In this document: one piece after another, positions 1-11,639 of the stretch | How positions within the stretch are numbered: the stretch's first letter is position 1 | Layout of the letters: the number at the start of each line of letters is the position of its first letter | DNA from: Lepas anatifera | Lineage: Eukaryota > Arthropoda > Thecostraca > Lepadidae | Length of the DNA stretch: 64,000 bases | Assembly: GCA_034440635.1 (NCBI GenBank) | Contig: JAOTON010001685.1 | Coordinates: 3,668,501-3,732,500 of the forward strand | Reading direction: 5' to 3' | Made by a program: the position numbers and the translations under genes | Notes under the pieces: generated by a model | Told to the model about the DNA's origin: nothing | The model's database searches: none | Seen by the model: the letters and a program-made list of their open reading frames with translations, nothing else

Positions 1-1735
1 ATAACCACATCCATCCTCCTATGGGCACCTCATCAGTGGCCCCAGCTCCCCTATTCCTCCCTCTCCCCCATACACATCAGATCGCATAACATACATCAGA
101 ATCAGATCACTTTCCCATGTCTCCTAACACATATGCCACAATATAGCATTTTTTTGTCGCTGTGAAATACATGTATGGACTGATATAGCACACGTGGCCC
201 CTCATTGTCCCACCAGATAAGTGTTGCGTCCCCGCAAAATCAAGAGCCCGGAGCCACCGAGAATCTAGTGTTCGGGACACACCCCTGCACTGCAATTTTT
301 CACCGGAAAATTGTGTATTTATGCACATTCTAGCCGAAGCGATCTTAATTACCCACACCTGAGGCACCACAGGCAGAAGGGACACTTCTCAACAAATAAT
401 GACGGCACTAGCTCATAAGTGGCTTGGTGTTAACAAAAACTGTAAAGCGTTTGCCCGTTTTGATTTAAAGAGCGTTATTATCTGAGCAAAAGCGACACCT
501 ATGACACTCCCAGCTGAATACGAGTAAAGAAAGCAAAACCTAAGCCAGGGATCATGTTATGTGGACTCATTCCTGGCTAGTCACAATCGGAGTAAGCAGA
601 GGAAGCGGACGGTTACTTTTCAGCACAAGTATGTAGAAACAGAACTCCAGGTACGACTGCATTCGATTCAGAAACTGCACACAACTCCACAACACATAAT
701 TTACACACCCTGCACTCATTTACAACACCACTTCTTCCGAAATTGAGGGGCAAAATACGCAGCAATACTGTATGTGGAAGTGTGCGCCAGAACTGTCTCT
801 ATTCTTTCCTACAGAGCGTTGTAGTTCATCCCGTCGCCGCAGCGGCGCCACCGTCTACTTGAACCGTCAATACCACCCCTACCCCGCATCTACTCACCAC
901 AGCCCATAACAAATCTCCATCTCACCTCCCCCATGCTATCTGGATGGGGAGTTTCGGTTTGTTTGGTTGACATTTCGTCATCACTCGACAATAACAAAAA
1001 TGACCTTGAAAACAAGCGGTTGCCATGTTTTGGAGGCGGAGCGTTCTACCTTCTCTCTCTAGGGCCTTGCTTGAGCCTCTACTTGGTTGAATTTTTCCTC
1101 AAAGACAACAATGGCGCACAGTTGTTTTTATCCTTGTTATTCTTTTTTTGTTTTAGGCTCCAACAACGCGAAGCGTGGTGCGGTAGTTGAATGTGGTTGA
1201 AGAAATTGAAGCCATTCACGTTTTGATCACGACATAACTCGCAGACGTAATTTAAAATATCGTTGAGTATTTTTTTTGAGAGAGAGAACTAAGGCAATTG
1301 AAACAGTGCGGTTGGTAGGGACAGCCGTTTCCAATCAATTCCAGAATTCTCTTTTCAATCCAGCTTTTGTTTCAATGCCTTCCATGTACCTATATGCCAA
1401 ACACGTTTTTCTTCAATTCAAAGTGATTTTGACCCCAGTACCCACCATTTTGGGTTGTATTTTGGTTGTCACTGAGTTGCTTTGTAGTCAAGTGAAGGAA
1501 TAGGAATTGCATCTAAAAATGTGGTTTCCAAAGAATGAGAGCTGAGTTCTGTACTGTGTGTGTGCAACCTTATTTTATCTCTTTCATCTAACTGAATTGA
1601 TACTTTTTCTCATATTATAAAGTTGGAAAATTGTATCAAGGAGGCAATGAATTTCTGGAAAGTCACAGTTATGTTTTGTCTCATATTTTAGTTTTGGATG
1701 AAATGTAGAAACCATTATCATGAATTTCGCTTGGT
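1..1735. other. Unassigned sequence, no gene recognised
   Basis: Only short open frames without recognisable domains are present, and none has convincing coding character. The 933-1190 stretch is T-rich with a run of phenylalanine/leucine codons, which is composition rather than a domain. I see no RNA gene, no tandem repeat and no transposon terminus here. Confidence 0.5.
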
Positions 1736-1850
1736 CCAGACTGGCTCTGGTCCCGGCACAGTCCCGGCGTCTAGCCTGTGGTCTCGGCTTTAGTCCCGCC
1801 GGGACCAAACCTGGTCCTGGCGCCGGGACCGCGGGACCAAATAGTCCCAC
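1736..1850. repeat. GC-rich cluster of GGTCCCGG / CCGGGACC motifs
   Basis: The motif GTCCCGGC and its reverse complement recur six or more times in about 110 bases, so the strand can fold back on itself. It directly abuts the MITE fragment at 1857-2152. It looks like a decayed minisatellite or the terminal part of an unidentified element. Confidence 0.5.
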
Positions 1851-1856
1851 CTCTAG

Positions 1857-2152
1857 CGCACATTGGATGATTAGAGCAAGTTGCGTTTTGCGGTGCGGCA
1901 ATCTGGTGCGAGTGGTTCTCAGTCGTGGATAACGATGTATGTACCTTTTACTCACCGTCTAAAGGTAGAAGAACACGCAAACACTACAAGGGCGTGTTAG
2001 CTGCCCTCTAGTGCTAAGAATATGAGCCAACAAATCGACTTGCCTGCCACCTGGTGCTAAGACTGGCGTTACATCGATGACGTCACTGTTCATGACGTTG
2101 ATTATGACGCGTCTCAGCCTAAGAATATTCTTAGATGCCGATCAGGGCCCTT
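1857..2152 (+). mobile_element. MITE fragment, right part, same family as 59459-59977
   Basis: About 300 bases match 59682-59976 in the same orientation with only scattered substitutions. The right terminus (AAGAATATTCTTAG then GATCAGGGCCC) is preserved, whereas the left half present in the 59.5 kb copy is absent. The piece contains TGACGTCA-type sites near 2078-2100. It is therefore a 5'-truncated copy of a non-autonomous element. Confidence 0.75.
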
Positions 2153-3598
2153 TAAGGAGGCGCTGGAACAGGGCCTTAGTTTTCATGAGTAAAATATGAG
2201 GGGTGTTCCAGACCCCGTTCAAGTTGTTTGGCAGCATTACGTCATCATGGCTGGAGAGCCACTACAGTTACTATGCAGGGCATTGGAGAAATTGCACTTT
2301 TTCGAAGCTCTAAATAACCTGTTTTAGAACTGTATCAACAAAACTTATATGGTTCAACAGAAAGCTAAAAGATTTTTATTTGTGAAACCATGAGACGTTT
2401 TGCAAAAACTCCAGTGAAGAATATTATTTTTACAAATTTTCCAGAGCGTGTCAAAATAAGGACATGTTCAGCACTAACAGCTGTTTGCAGTAAGACTAAT
2501 CTCGATTTTGATTGGCTGTTGATTTCTGACCTTTGATTGGCTGTTGGTGGTACCTGCAGCAGAAGACAATAAACACCGGTGATCTCTTGAGCGAAGGTAA
2601 ATTTATTTCTCTCGGCTATTAGGTAGGCCTGAGTTGATCAAATAAATGCATGCCCTTTCAACAAATTCTTTGAAGTGTTATAATTTTTTCATTAGACTTA
2701 CGTAAAATACGCTGCTCGCCGTTTTACGCGGTTTTCGTAAACAGCCCTGAGGGCCTATTGTATGACGTCATACAAACATGACGTCACCTTTGGTTTACCG
2801 ATCAAAAACCAAAAGTTTTCATAAACCTCTGCAATTTTGGCGCAGCTGAGACTTGTAGAAGAGACTTGAGATGCCGATCGTTGATGTTATGTTATTTTCG
2901 TTAATTATGCACGAAAAAGTCCAATTGTTCAAATGCAGACATAGATATGATACAAAAGTGATACAAGAACATAGGTACAAGTGGGAAAAGGTCATCAAAG
3001 TGAAATGGGCTGTCTCAATAAATTATGCTTTCAGGAAAAAACTATTGCCTTGCAATGCGAACATAAATTTACGTAATACATCATCCAGTTCAGACTTACC
3101 TACCTATATAAGATTCCTAGCACTATTAAACCACACTGAAAAAGATGCGTTGGTTTCGAGAAGTACCAATTCTATTTTATCAACATACAACAAAGAAAAG
3201 TAGCCCCGAAGGCAGTGTCTCCATTGCCTTGCCCGAAGTCGATCATCCAACTTTAGCGTCGGACAGCTCCAAGGTTAGTCACGGCGCCGTTTTCGTAACA
3301 AAAAGATGTTTACGGGGTTTACGGACGAAGTTTATGCGATTGAGCATCAACAGCGTAAACTGTTTACGAAAACTTTTATGACGTCGAGGAATCAGTATGA
3401 CGTCACAGCACGCTTCAATCTGATTGGTGAGTCAGTTCGTCAACACTGTTTTCGGTTTACGTAAACCCGTAAACATGCACAATGAACATGATCTAGAGAA
3501 GACCACTGATCAGAATAATAATGACATTGTTGACTTCTTAAAGTGCTATTTCACCAAAGTGCAGATCATGCATTAGTACTGGGGAATTTGCCTTGATG
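2153..3598. other. Unassigned region with inverted GTTTTCGTAAACAG sites and TGACGTCA motifs
   Basis: GTTTTCGTAAACAG occurs near 2741 and again, inverted, near 3360. Between and around them lie several perfect or near-perfect TGACGTCA palindromes (about 2764, 2781, 3379, 3398). The spacing of about 630 bases between inverted sites suggests an old non-autonomous DNA element, but I cannot fix its ends. The 110-codon frame at 2871-3203 has no recognisable domain and may be chance. Confidence 0.35.
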
Positions 3599-3690
3599 GT
3601 GTTGATTGACATCACTCTGCCAAATCAAAATACTGCCAGATCTTTTTGGATGTGGATCAACAGGAATCAGATTGAGCTTTGGTTCTCAAA
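3599..3690 (+). repeat. Dispersed direct repeat, copy 1
   Basis: This roughly 90 base segment (ATTGACATCACTCTGCCAAA, then ACTGCCAGATCTT, then ATCAGATTGA) is repeated at 4632-4715 in the same orientation with small indels. The function is unknown. Confidence 0.6.
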
Positions 3691-4631
3691 AATTTTATGT
3701 GTATTATTGATAATATGTAGAATTGTTGTCTGATGGACACTTTGCAAATCCTTACCTTAGATAACTTAGATCTAGCAGGTATAGGGCACACTGGTGCCTG
3801 TTTTGCCTGGTCTCATTGAGCTTGTCATCAAATGCTGCCATAAGTGACTAGCACAGATCTACATAGTGATGCTCCACCCAAAACTTGTCTAGTTAGTTCT
3901 TGAAACTGTTTGTTGAAGAAGTTTCAATGACATGGGCTGGGAGATCCCTTTGAAAAACTCGGAACAAGAACAGAGGATTCATCAGGCAGGTTGAGGCAGC
4001 ACTGAATCCAGTATAATATGGACACTGCATTTGGTGCTCACATTTATTTTCCCTCCTGCTCTTTTTCCATATTTCCTTTGTTGCTTCCACTATTCTATGT
4101 AGTCTCTATTCTCACTAGTCTCTCTTCTCATGCTTGGCTTGCTTACTTAATTACAATTAACATGATCATATGCAAAGAATGGAACACTTTGATAATGGGA
4201 TTCTGATTGGTTGGATTTTAGCCAGTTGTTAACAATGTCCCAAAACTGGTTTTGTGCTAGGGTGCTGAGAGAGAAAAATTCATATTGAAGAATATAATCA
4301 GTGAGTAGAAAATTCAGAAGTTGCAATATTTTGAAACTGAGTTTAAACCTTTATTAAACATTCATATAAGGTTAGGAACACATTCTTTATTAAAATTTCC
4401 CTATTGCCCAACTTTTGAAGAGTTAATTTTCACCACAATCATTTAGTTGCACTCCATTAAATAGTGAGTGGAAAATGTAGTAAAAATAACACAGAAGTGA
4501 GAGGAAAATTCAGCCTGCCTGGATGTCACTCCCCACCCAGCATCCTGAGATTTGGGACACTGGTTGTTAAACAATAAAAAATCATGGCAGTATGTTATTA
4601 ACCTTTTAACTCACCTTGTTCTGAGACATGA
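3691..4631. other. Unassigned AT-rich sequence
   Basis: No coding region, RNA gene or transposon end was recognised. The short open frames at 3893-4206 have no domain signature. Confidence 0.4.
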
Positions 4632-4715
4632 TGGAGTGGATTGACATCACTCTGCCAAATACTGCCAGATCTTGTTGGATACAGATCAAAAAGAATCAGA
4701 TTGAACCCCAGTTTC
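4632..4715 (+). repeat. Dispersed direct repeat, copy 2
   Basis: Matches 3599-3690 in the same orientation; the two copies are about 1 kb apart and differ by substitutions and short gaps. It lies just upstream of the GC-richer segment that contains the possible exon at 4985-5131. Confidence 0.6.
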
Positions 4716-4984
4716 CATTGCTGAAAGCTCACCTTTTTCAGAAGATAATCGCTCCATGCTTCTGTGGTCTGCCCAGCTCCCTTTTGGCCTCCACTTTGGC
4801 GGGGCTGCGGTCGACAGCAACGGTGACGTCCTCGTCCAATCAGGGAGTGTCACCACTGGTGTGCTGGTGTTGTGGTCTGTCCAGTTTCTGACACAGCGCT
4901 TCATGTTTATACTGGCCACGCCTCTCTCTCCGGTCTTCATCTGTGCCTTTGTCCTTTAATATCGCTGGGACTGATCCTCTTCAG

Positions 4985-5131
4985 GGCTGCATGGCACAGT
5001 ATCTTCATCCAGGAAAAGAACGTGCCCAGTACCACACAGAATACATATCTGTGCACCCTGACTTGGTACTGGCTTTCCCGGCCGTTGGGCACCTCCGCGC
5101 AGTGGGTGCTGCCATGCTGCGCGACCGCGAT
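4985..5131 (+). CDS. Possible single coding exon, unknown protein
   Basis: A pyrimidine-rich stretch ending CCTCTTCAG (to 4984) could serve as a splice acceptor, and GAT followed by GTAGGG at 5132 as a donor. Between them lie exactly 147 bases, 49 open codons, phase 0 at both ends. The reading contains AQYLHPGKERAQYHTEYISV and AVGHLRAVGAAMLRDRD, which look more like globular protein than the surrounding sequence. I do not recognise the family. No neighbouring exon is visible in the window, so this could be an isolated exon, a processed remnant or chance. The surrounding 4740-5130 segment is clearly more GC-rich than its flanks. Confidence 0.3.
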
Positions 5132-5685
5132 GTAGGGCCCATATTATTTGTATTTAAAAACAGGATGTGTTAAGAGCAGATTCTATCACTGCTTCAAGCG
5201 GAAAGTTTGGAGGAATATCCTGCAACCTGCTCTACATTTGTTCCCCAAATCTTGCAATTTCGACACCTAGACGCACAGACGGACTGATAGACAGGTACAA
5301 GGTCTGTCGTGTTCAATGTTATAATTATAAAGGGCATATGCATCTGATACAGAGACATATGAAACAAGGTAATAAATCATAGGTACAGCTTGGATAAAAA
5401 GAACCGAAAACAAAAGCAGTTGGCCCGTGAGTACCGTTACTGGCAAAACGTACAATATCGGGGAATCTTCGACCTTATGCTGATAAGAAACTGGCGCCCG
5501 CGCAACTTTTGGATTTGCGAATGAAGTTACCCTGTTTGTGCTTCCTATATCCTTTACAGGGTGGGCAGATTCGGGAAGATTTAGGGATGACAGGATTCAA
5601 GCTGTTTCGACTCTGTGAATGTGAGGCAAATGGATACAATGTTTTTTTATGATCAGCTCTTTGGTTTTGTGTGAATTTGTCCTAC
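5132..5685. other. Unassigned sequence
   Basis: No gene, repeat unit or transposon terminus recognised between the possible exon and the TTAA-flanked element that begins at 5690. Confidence 0.4.
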
Positions 5686-5689
5686 TTAA

Positions 5690-6869
5690 CCCTTGCCCCG
5701 GTGGCGGGTACGAGCCACCTTCGCCCTGGTGGGGGGGGGCTAAAAAAGACCCCCCACGATCTAAAAAACTAAGAGAGCTAGAAAAAAGCGCAAAACAGCA
5801 ATCGAAAGCTCTTCGAAAAGGATATCGAAAATACTTCGGTCATTTTTCTTGTCAGGTCAATATCAAGGTCACCAGAGGTCAAAACAGGTCAAAATCGCTA
5901 ATATGAGGTGTCCTAAGAAAACCTCATATATCTCAGAAACTATGATAGCTAGAAACATTTTTCTAACACCATTCGAAAGCTCTTGAGATGCGCATCCATT
6001 ACAGTGGCATTCATTTTCGTGTCAGGTCAAAGCCTAGGGAGCTACAGGTCACTAACTATTGGGCATATTCTTGGGAATGTCCATAGCCACCCATGCATAA
6101 GGGCGTTTACTTTTTCGCTAATAGCTTCCAAGCCAAACAAGATACATCCATAGTTTATGCACCATTGCAATCCTCTCGTCAATACGAATCGAATGATATA
6201 TGATATTGCTATGCCAGGTCAAATTTAAGAATTTGACCTGACCCAGGTCAACGGTCTGACCCAGCTTGACCTGGTATAGTCATGATGTATATCATTTGAC
6301 TTCCAGTGACTATACAAACACTTTGGTGACAAAATAAAAGCTCTATCTTAGTTTATTCAAAATTTATAGAGAAAAATGCTTATTTGACCTAAGGTGACCT
6401 TTTAAAGGTCACAAGTCAAAAATTTTGGCATCAGCTTCAGAAATGGGCTAAGAGCAAGTCGCAACTGATGTTTGAAGTTGATTCCATCCATACTTACTGA
6501 GAAAAGCTCATTTCGTGATTTTCCCCATGCATTGACATGGGGAGGTCATGCTCTGCACATGACCTTAGGTCACCAATATAAAAATCCCGGAACAAATGTT
6601 GTAGCTCCTGGTGGGCCCAATATGTGGTATAAGTTTCAACTTGATCGATTAACCCTTCTTTTAGTTATGCGGTCCTAAGTATTTTTGAGGTGAGGTCACT
6701 TCACCTGGCCTGGTGACCTGACCTGATATGACCTTGAGCCAAAATTTTCAGGAAAGATGTAAAAATGATGAAGGAACAGCTAGACCAAGTTTGGCAGCTG
6801 CGCGCCGCCGTTTTTTGGTCGCTTCGGAAAAACCCGAGGGGGTTTAAAAGACCCCCACCCGGGCGAAAG
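5690..6869. mobile_element. TTAA-flanked non-autonomous DNA element, copy A (piggyBac-like MITE)
   Basis: TTAA stands immediately outside both ends (5686-5689 and 6870-6873). The ends are imperfect inverted repeats: CCCTTGCCCCGGTGGCGGG on the left and, read inward, CTTTCGCCCGGGTGGGGG on the right. There is no transposase frame. The interior is crowded with AGGTCA/TGACCT half-sites and holds a long imperfect hairpin around 6192-6298. It resembles the copies at 10541-11375 and 18253-19088 in layout and in the GAAAAACCCGAGGGGG block near 6826, but is only distantly identical to them. TTAA target use is the hallmark of piggyBac-type transposition; assignment to that superfamily is inference. Confidence 0.65.
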
Positions 6870-7010
6870 TTAAGTTTATATGCCTCTCCACACAATGAAA
6901 ATATAGAATCTGAGGCGTTAAAATGAGCGATATTTCGAGGCTTCACCGTCATCAAATCAAAGAGTTCAGAAAGCGATGAGGTGGAACGTGATTTTATCAC
7001 ATTATCCATT

Positions 7011-7906
7011 TCACCGCTAATCTCCTTCTTGCAGATCACGTGACCACGGCGAGTGAACACCGAGTGCACTCTCGAGCCGTTCTCGGGACGACGAGCGGCC
7101 AGAGCTAGCTGAAACAGCTCTCTCATCTCAGGCACGAGTGATTCCGCCAGGAAGAGGGGCGCCAATTCCTTGCCAGTCACAGACAGAGCGCCATACTGCG
7201 CCGGTCCAGGCACAGATCTGCCGCCGTTGACCTTTTTTGGCATCAGCTCGAAGCGCTTCGCGAAAACGTCATCTCGCAACTGACGACACACGAACTTAAC
7301 AATGATCTTATTGTCGCTCTGCAGGCGATGCGCCGTTGCTATATCTCCGACAGCTAGCTCCAAATCCGGGAAGTACTGGTTGAGCAGCTTCACAGTCCTC
7401 TCCACCATGTTCTCATCTGAGCTCTTCGTAGATAGCTCATTGCACGTCAAAATTAAACTTGACAGGCGGCGGTTCAGGTCGATGTCGATCACTCGTGTTC
7501 GCAGAGAGTCGTTGTCTTTCCTCACGTCATCTAATTCTCTCTCCAACTTACGGATTGTTATGTCTTTTTGGTGGATTTCTGCTTCCAAAATCTCTACACG
7601 CTTCTCCATACTTGCAAATTTTGTCTCAAATGCAGCAATGACGCGGTCATTTTCTTCTTTGACTAACTTTTGTATCGCGTCTAGTGTTACCGAGGCTGGC
7701 CCACCTTTTCTGGCTCGTTGCTCGTGGTCTTTGCCGTTTAGGCGTGGTGATGTACCACTGGGCCGTCGGCTCTGCTTTTTTCGCTCAATCCTCTTCGCCA
7801 TTTCGGGTACAGACAGCTGTCGCTTCCTACCACCTGTACTGTCCTGCCCGGAGGCCGCGTCCGTGAACACCGAGTCCATGTCAAGGTCACTTTCACTCTC
7901 CGACAG
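7011..7906 (-). pseudogene. LINE ORF1, 5' part only, start codon changed to CTG
   Basis: This is the inverted copy of the first 299 codons of the ORF1 at 21722-23089. It includes the basic N-terminal region, the coiled coil and the RRM-like segment. The codon at the position of the intact start (7906-7904) reads CTG instead of ATG, so the first usable methionine is ten codons in, at 7879. Homology ends at 7011. The frame stays open by chance across the junction to 6701, running through the unrelated 6874-7010 segment and the end of the TTAA element, so the 392-codon frame is a chimera. No ORF2 follows on this side. Confidence 0.85.
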
Positions 7907-8330
7907 CCCGGGTCGCGGCTAAATACACACTAAAATACAAACTAAGGTCATTCACTTCAAACTACACTAAGGTCGTGCTTGAATATCACTGGCCAAAAGT
8001 TCTGGCATTGCCTTCCACGCCCGAATTCACAGCACCATACCACTCCGCTTCATAAGCGTGCCGGGACCCCACACTCCACACTGCGGTCAGCGCATAGCCG
8101 GCAGCGAAGGGCGGAGCCAACCACAACCGACCCGGCGCGGTGTCAGATGTGAATTACGTTTGTGGTTGTTGTGTGTGTGGTGCCTCGTTTTCGGCGGAGT
8201 GCTGTGTATGTTGTCTCCTTGTTATCGCCCTATTTACGCGCGTGCATTGGCGTGATTAAAACCAGTCTTTAACAGTCAGTGTTTTATGCGACGATTGAAA
8301 TATTACCAATACCCGTCACAACTCGCTGTT

Positions 8331-8515
8331 GGATATGGTCGTTCTGACTTACTCCTCGAAGTGTTGTTGGGGTCGGTGCTTTCGTTCTGTATTTACAGAG
8401 CTTCGTCAGCGAAAGTATCGGATGAAGTCTTTCGCTCTGACGAAGCTCTGTAAATACAGAACGAAAGCGCCGACCCCAGCAACACTTCGAGGAGTAAGTG
8501 AGAACGACCATATCC
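8331..8515. repeat. 185 bp hairpin (long palindrome), left copy
   Basis: GGATATGGTCGTTCTGACTT starting at 8331 is answered by its near-perfect reverse complement ending at 8515. The stem is about 80 bp on each side with only a handful of mismatches, and a short asymmetric loop around 8413-8428. It lies upstream of LINE ORF1 in both arms of the large inverted repeat. It might be a small MITE or a structured RNA element; nothing in it codes for protein. Confidence 0.85.
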
Positions 8516-9489
8516 GAACAGCCGAACTCCTTCGCCATCTTATCACTCCTCCATCTCCAGTTCAGCTTCGTGGAGCATCTTGAAAATTTTGCCTTCAACT
8601 CGCAGCGGCGGGCGAAGCTGAGCCCTGGGTGTGATGGCCGGGGGGGCGTTATACGTGTTTATGCTTCTGATCATGCCCTGCCCTGAAGTCAGCGCTTTTC
8701 AACCTACTATTGTAATCATATATAAGGGACTATACCGGACGGTTTAAGGTGAAGGGGTCGAGTTATTGGGCGCTCACAGCGGACTGGGGGCTTCCAAGCA
8801 GTATGACACTAAGCTTTCGTGTTTTCGTGTGCCGGCCGCATATAGATAGGACCTTCTCGTCTCAAACCTCGCTAATCGACTACTGTGGGATAAGCTGCCA
8901 GACAGGTAAGAAATACAGAATGCAGACTGCCTAGCTGTAAAGTGAAACACTAATCGGTCTAATCAGCGTGGGGGATGGGACGCTAAGACTTCGTTATGTT
9001 GATGTGCTTTTCCAGGGTATTGACGGATGTGTATTATGCGTATGCCGGCGGACACGCGCCGCCTCTACCACAGACCATCAGCGCCCTCTAAAATGGCGAG
9101 GGCGCCACCTGAAACGTGATCGCTGTCTTAAACCCTAGGTGCGGGAACTTCTTTCAAGTTTGGGATGAGGGCAGCATTTCGTCACCGTCAGAAAAGTAAT
9201 TTGTATATCAAATGAAAGCCAATGATGAGCAATATACGATGCAGTTCAGTTCAGCGCTCGAGCTTGATTAGGTTAAAAAATTATCGTAAAAATACTGTTT
9301 TTGACACTGGTGACCTGTGATGACTTCCTCCAGGCCAATTGGCAAATGTAACGAAACGAAACGATTGTTTGTTCTAGATCTGTTTGCTCCCGTGCCATGG
9401 TTTGGGAAGTGGGAATCTGTAAGTAGCATGTGCGGATCCAGTGAGTGCAGGTGCTCCCCCATCGACCTTCGGCCATACGCGAATCCGGG

Positions 9490-10007
9490 CAGGGGCGGAC
9501 TTAGTCCCGAGTTTTGGGGGTGCAAACCCATTTCTGCTCTCTCCATGGGCGACGTGCTATACGGGTGCTCGATAGACCTAGTATAAGCTACCTCTCGATG
9601 ATCGCTCTTCTAAGGGAGGATGGGAGCGAATTTTTTTGCTCTACAGACCTAGTGCAAACACCTTTCAAATATTTCTCCGGCGTTAGGGGGACCAAAAAGC
9701 TAGTTTACCCCACCCCACCAGCGCTTTGGGGGAGATGCCATGGTCGGAATCCCCTTGCATCTGCCAATGGATCCAGGTGGGGAGAAGGGGGGGGTCAAAG
9801 TGCCTTCTGATCGACTCGGCATCTCATGAAATAGTCACGGCGCTCCCCTGAAATTTCGCTTTCCAGCCCTCCCCCTCAGGGTTCGAAAATGGAAGTGACC
9901 TTTCAGGGGGCGCCATCGACCTTTCAGGGGGCGCCGTGACCATTTCAGGGGGCGCCGAGGGTCAATAGGAGGGCACGTTCCCCCTTGCCCCCCTGGATCC
10001 GCCTATG
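9490..10007. mobile_element. hAT-like non-autonomous element with GGCGCCCCCTGAAA minisatellite, left copy
   Basis: The left end reads CAGGGGCGGACTTAG and the right end, read inward, CATAGGCGGATCCAGG. This is the CA..GGCGGA terminal style shared with the elements at 35367-35638 and 55957-56231. Near the right end are three tandem copies of a unit of about 21 bp containing GGCGCCCCCTGAAA. A second GGATCCAGG sits internally near 9769, so two related elements may be nested. No clear 8 bp target duplication is visible and there is no transposase. Confidence 0.55.
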
Positions 10008-10536
10008 CACCGGTAGGATTTTTGCGCCCACCTGGTAGGTATTGCCATTTAAAAGTGGCGCCCCTTGTTGCACTGCAGATGGCATGATCATTGCATTCCC
10101 TAAGGGCTACCCAGCACAGTCAAGATCTGTCTTGAATTACCTCGTTTGACCTTGAAGATCATCACCTAGGTCAATGAAAATAGGATGAAGGCTAGAACAT
10201 TATGGTCCGCACTCCCCCCAACGCGATCTTTCCTGAGCTTGGTTTCCTAGGTCATAGGGGATGCCTACCAGCCCCTCCCTCCTTCTCCAATAGTGCAGGT
10301 GTTACGAGTTGCGTTCCGATTTAACGAAGCAATATGCCCGTGATTGTTAAAAAAACATTCAATTGTCACTATCCTCCCGCTGACCTTTATAAATAGTCAC
10401 AAAATGATAAGGGAAGGGTGACGTGCGGTTTATTCTCTATTATCGGCACTGCTTCGGTGACGCGCCGTCCTATCTGCCACCCGGACGGCCGCTAGGTGGC
10501 AGTGGCAGCGGCGCTGTCGCCGATAACAATGGGGAT
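10008..10536. other. Unassigned sequence between two short DNA elements
   Basis: No gene recognised. The first 80 bases resemble the right-hand part of the GGATCC element family (compare 56110-56165), so the previous element may be embedded in an older relative. The mirror copy is at 19093-19620. Confidence 0.4.
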
Positions 10537-10540
10537 TTAA

Positions 10541-11375
10541 CACGCGCATTGACGGGGGGCGGGTCCCCCCTCGGGTTTTTCGGAGATAGTAGAAAAACAG
10601 CGGCGCGTAGCGCCGCCGTACTTGGTATACCTTTTCCCTCATCATTTTTACAACTTCTGTGAAAATTTTAAGGTTAGGTCATCTCAGGTCAGGTCACCAG
10701 TACAGGTCAAGTGACCCGACCTCAAAAAAAGTTTAAGATAGCATAAGTCGGAGCAGGGTGAACTTATCCGATTGAAACTCATATCACATAATGGCCCCAC
10801 CGAGTTCTCTAACAAATGTTCCGGTATTTTTGATATCGATGACCTAAGGTCAGGTACGAGGCATGGCCTCTCCATTGGAAATACATGGGAAAAATGGTTT
10901 TTACGGAATAACTCAGTAACGGATGGTGATAGAGCATTTATTTTAGCTGCATTAGACTCGCCTGGGCTTTGCGGTTCTAATGATATGCATTTTATATAAT
11001 ATGACCCTGACCTGACCTCAGCTCAGGTCAAATCCTTGATTTGACCTAGCAAGGTCAAATTATATATCATTCGATTCGGCTTGCTAAGAGGACTCATATA
11101 GTTCAAGTCGTTTTGCTCTATCTTTACTTGTTCAGATGTAATGGCCGAAAAACTGAATTTTACATGTTATCCCTATGACGGGCATGTTTTGACCTCTCGT
11201 GACCTTAAATGTGACCTGACAAAAAATGGTTCAAATGTTTTCGATGGAGAAGTGGATGAGCAGCACAACACCGTTTACCGTTTTTCGCTACCTACCGTGG
11301 TTCTCGAGATCTTAGGGGGCGGGTACCCGCCCCCCGTCAATGCGAAGGTGGCTCAGACCCCCGTCAATGCGCGTG
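10541..11375. mobile_element. TTAA-flanked non-autonomous DNA element, copy B
   Basis: TTAA is present directly outside both ends (10537-10540 and 11376-11379). The terminal inverted repeats are about 18 bp and essentially perfect (CACGCGCATTGACGGGGG). A second partial copy of the terminal motif lies just inside the right end near 11335. The interior carries many AGGTCA/TGACCT half-sites and no credible protein. It is layout-similar to copy A at 5690-6869. Non-autonomous piggyBac-like element is the most economical reading. Confidence 0.75.
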
Positions 11376-11639
11376 TTAAGAGAGTTGCCCATCCAGTACA
11401 GTTATCCATGCTACTACCATAATACCAACCAATACGTACTTCTTCTTTCTTCATTTAACTACCCTGCAGAAGTCTCTACTTACCGTGCTACCCGAGGACC
11501 TAAAAGATATCAGGTGCTACCCTCCTGGAAAAAAGCACAACCTAATCAATAAACAAAGCAATAGAGAAATGAGCAAGAACAGCACACACACAAAACGCTA
11601 CTAACCTTGACGACGACGACGGGGACGGACTAAAAGGCC

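Noticed and set aside
6701..7879. 392-codon intact ORF1
   Set aside because: Beyond residue 289 or so it runs into unrelated sequence and the TTAA element; it is a chimera of a truncated ORF1.
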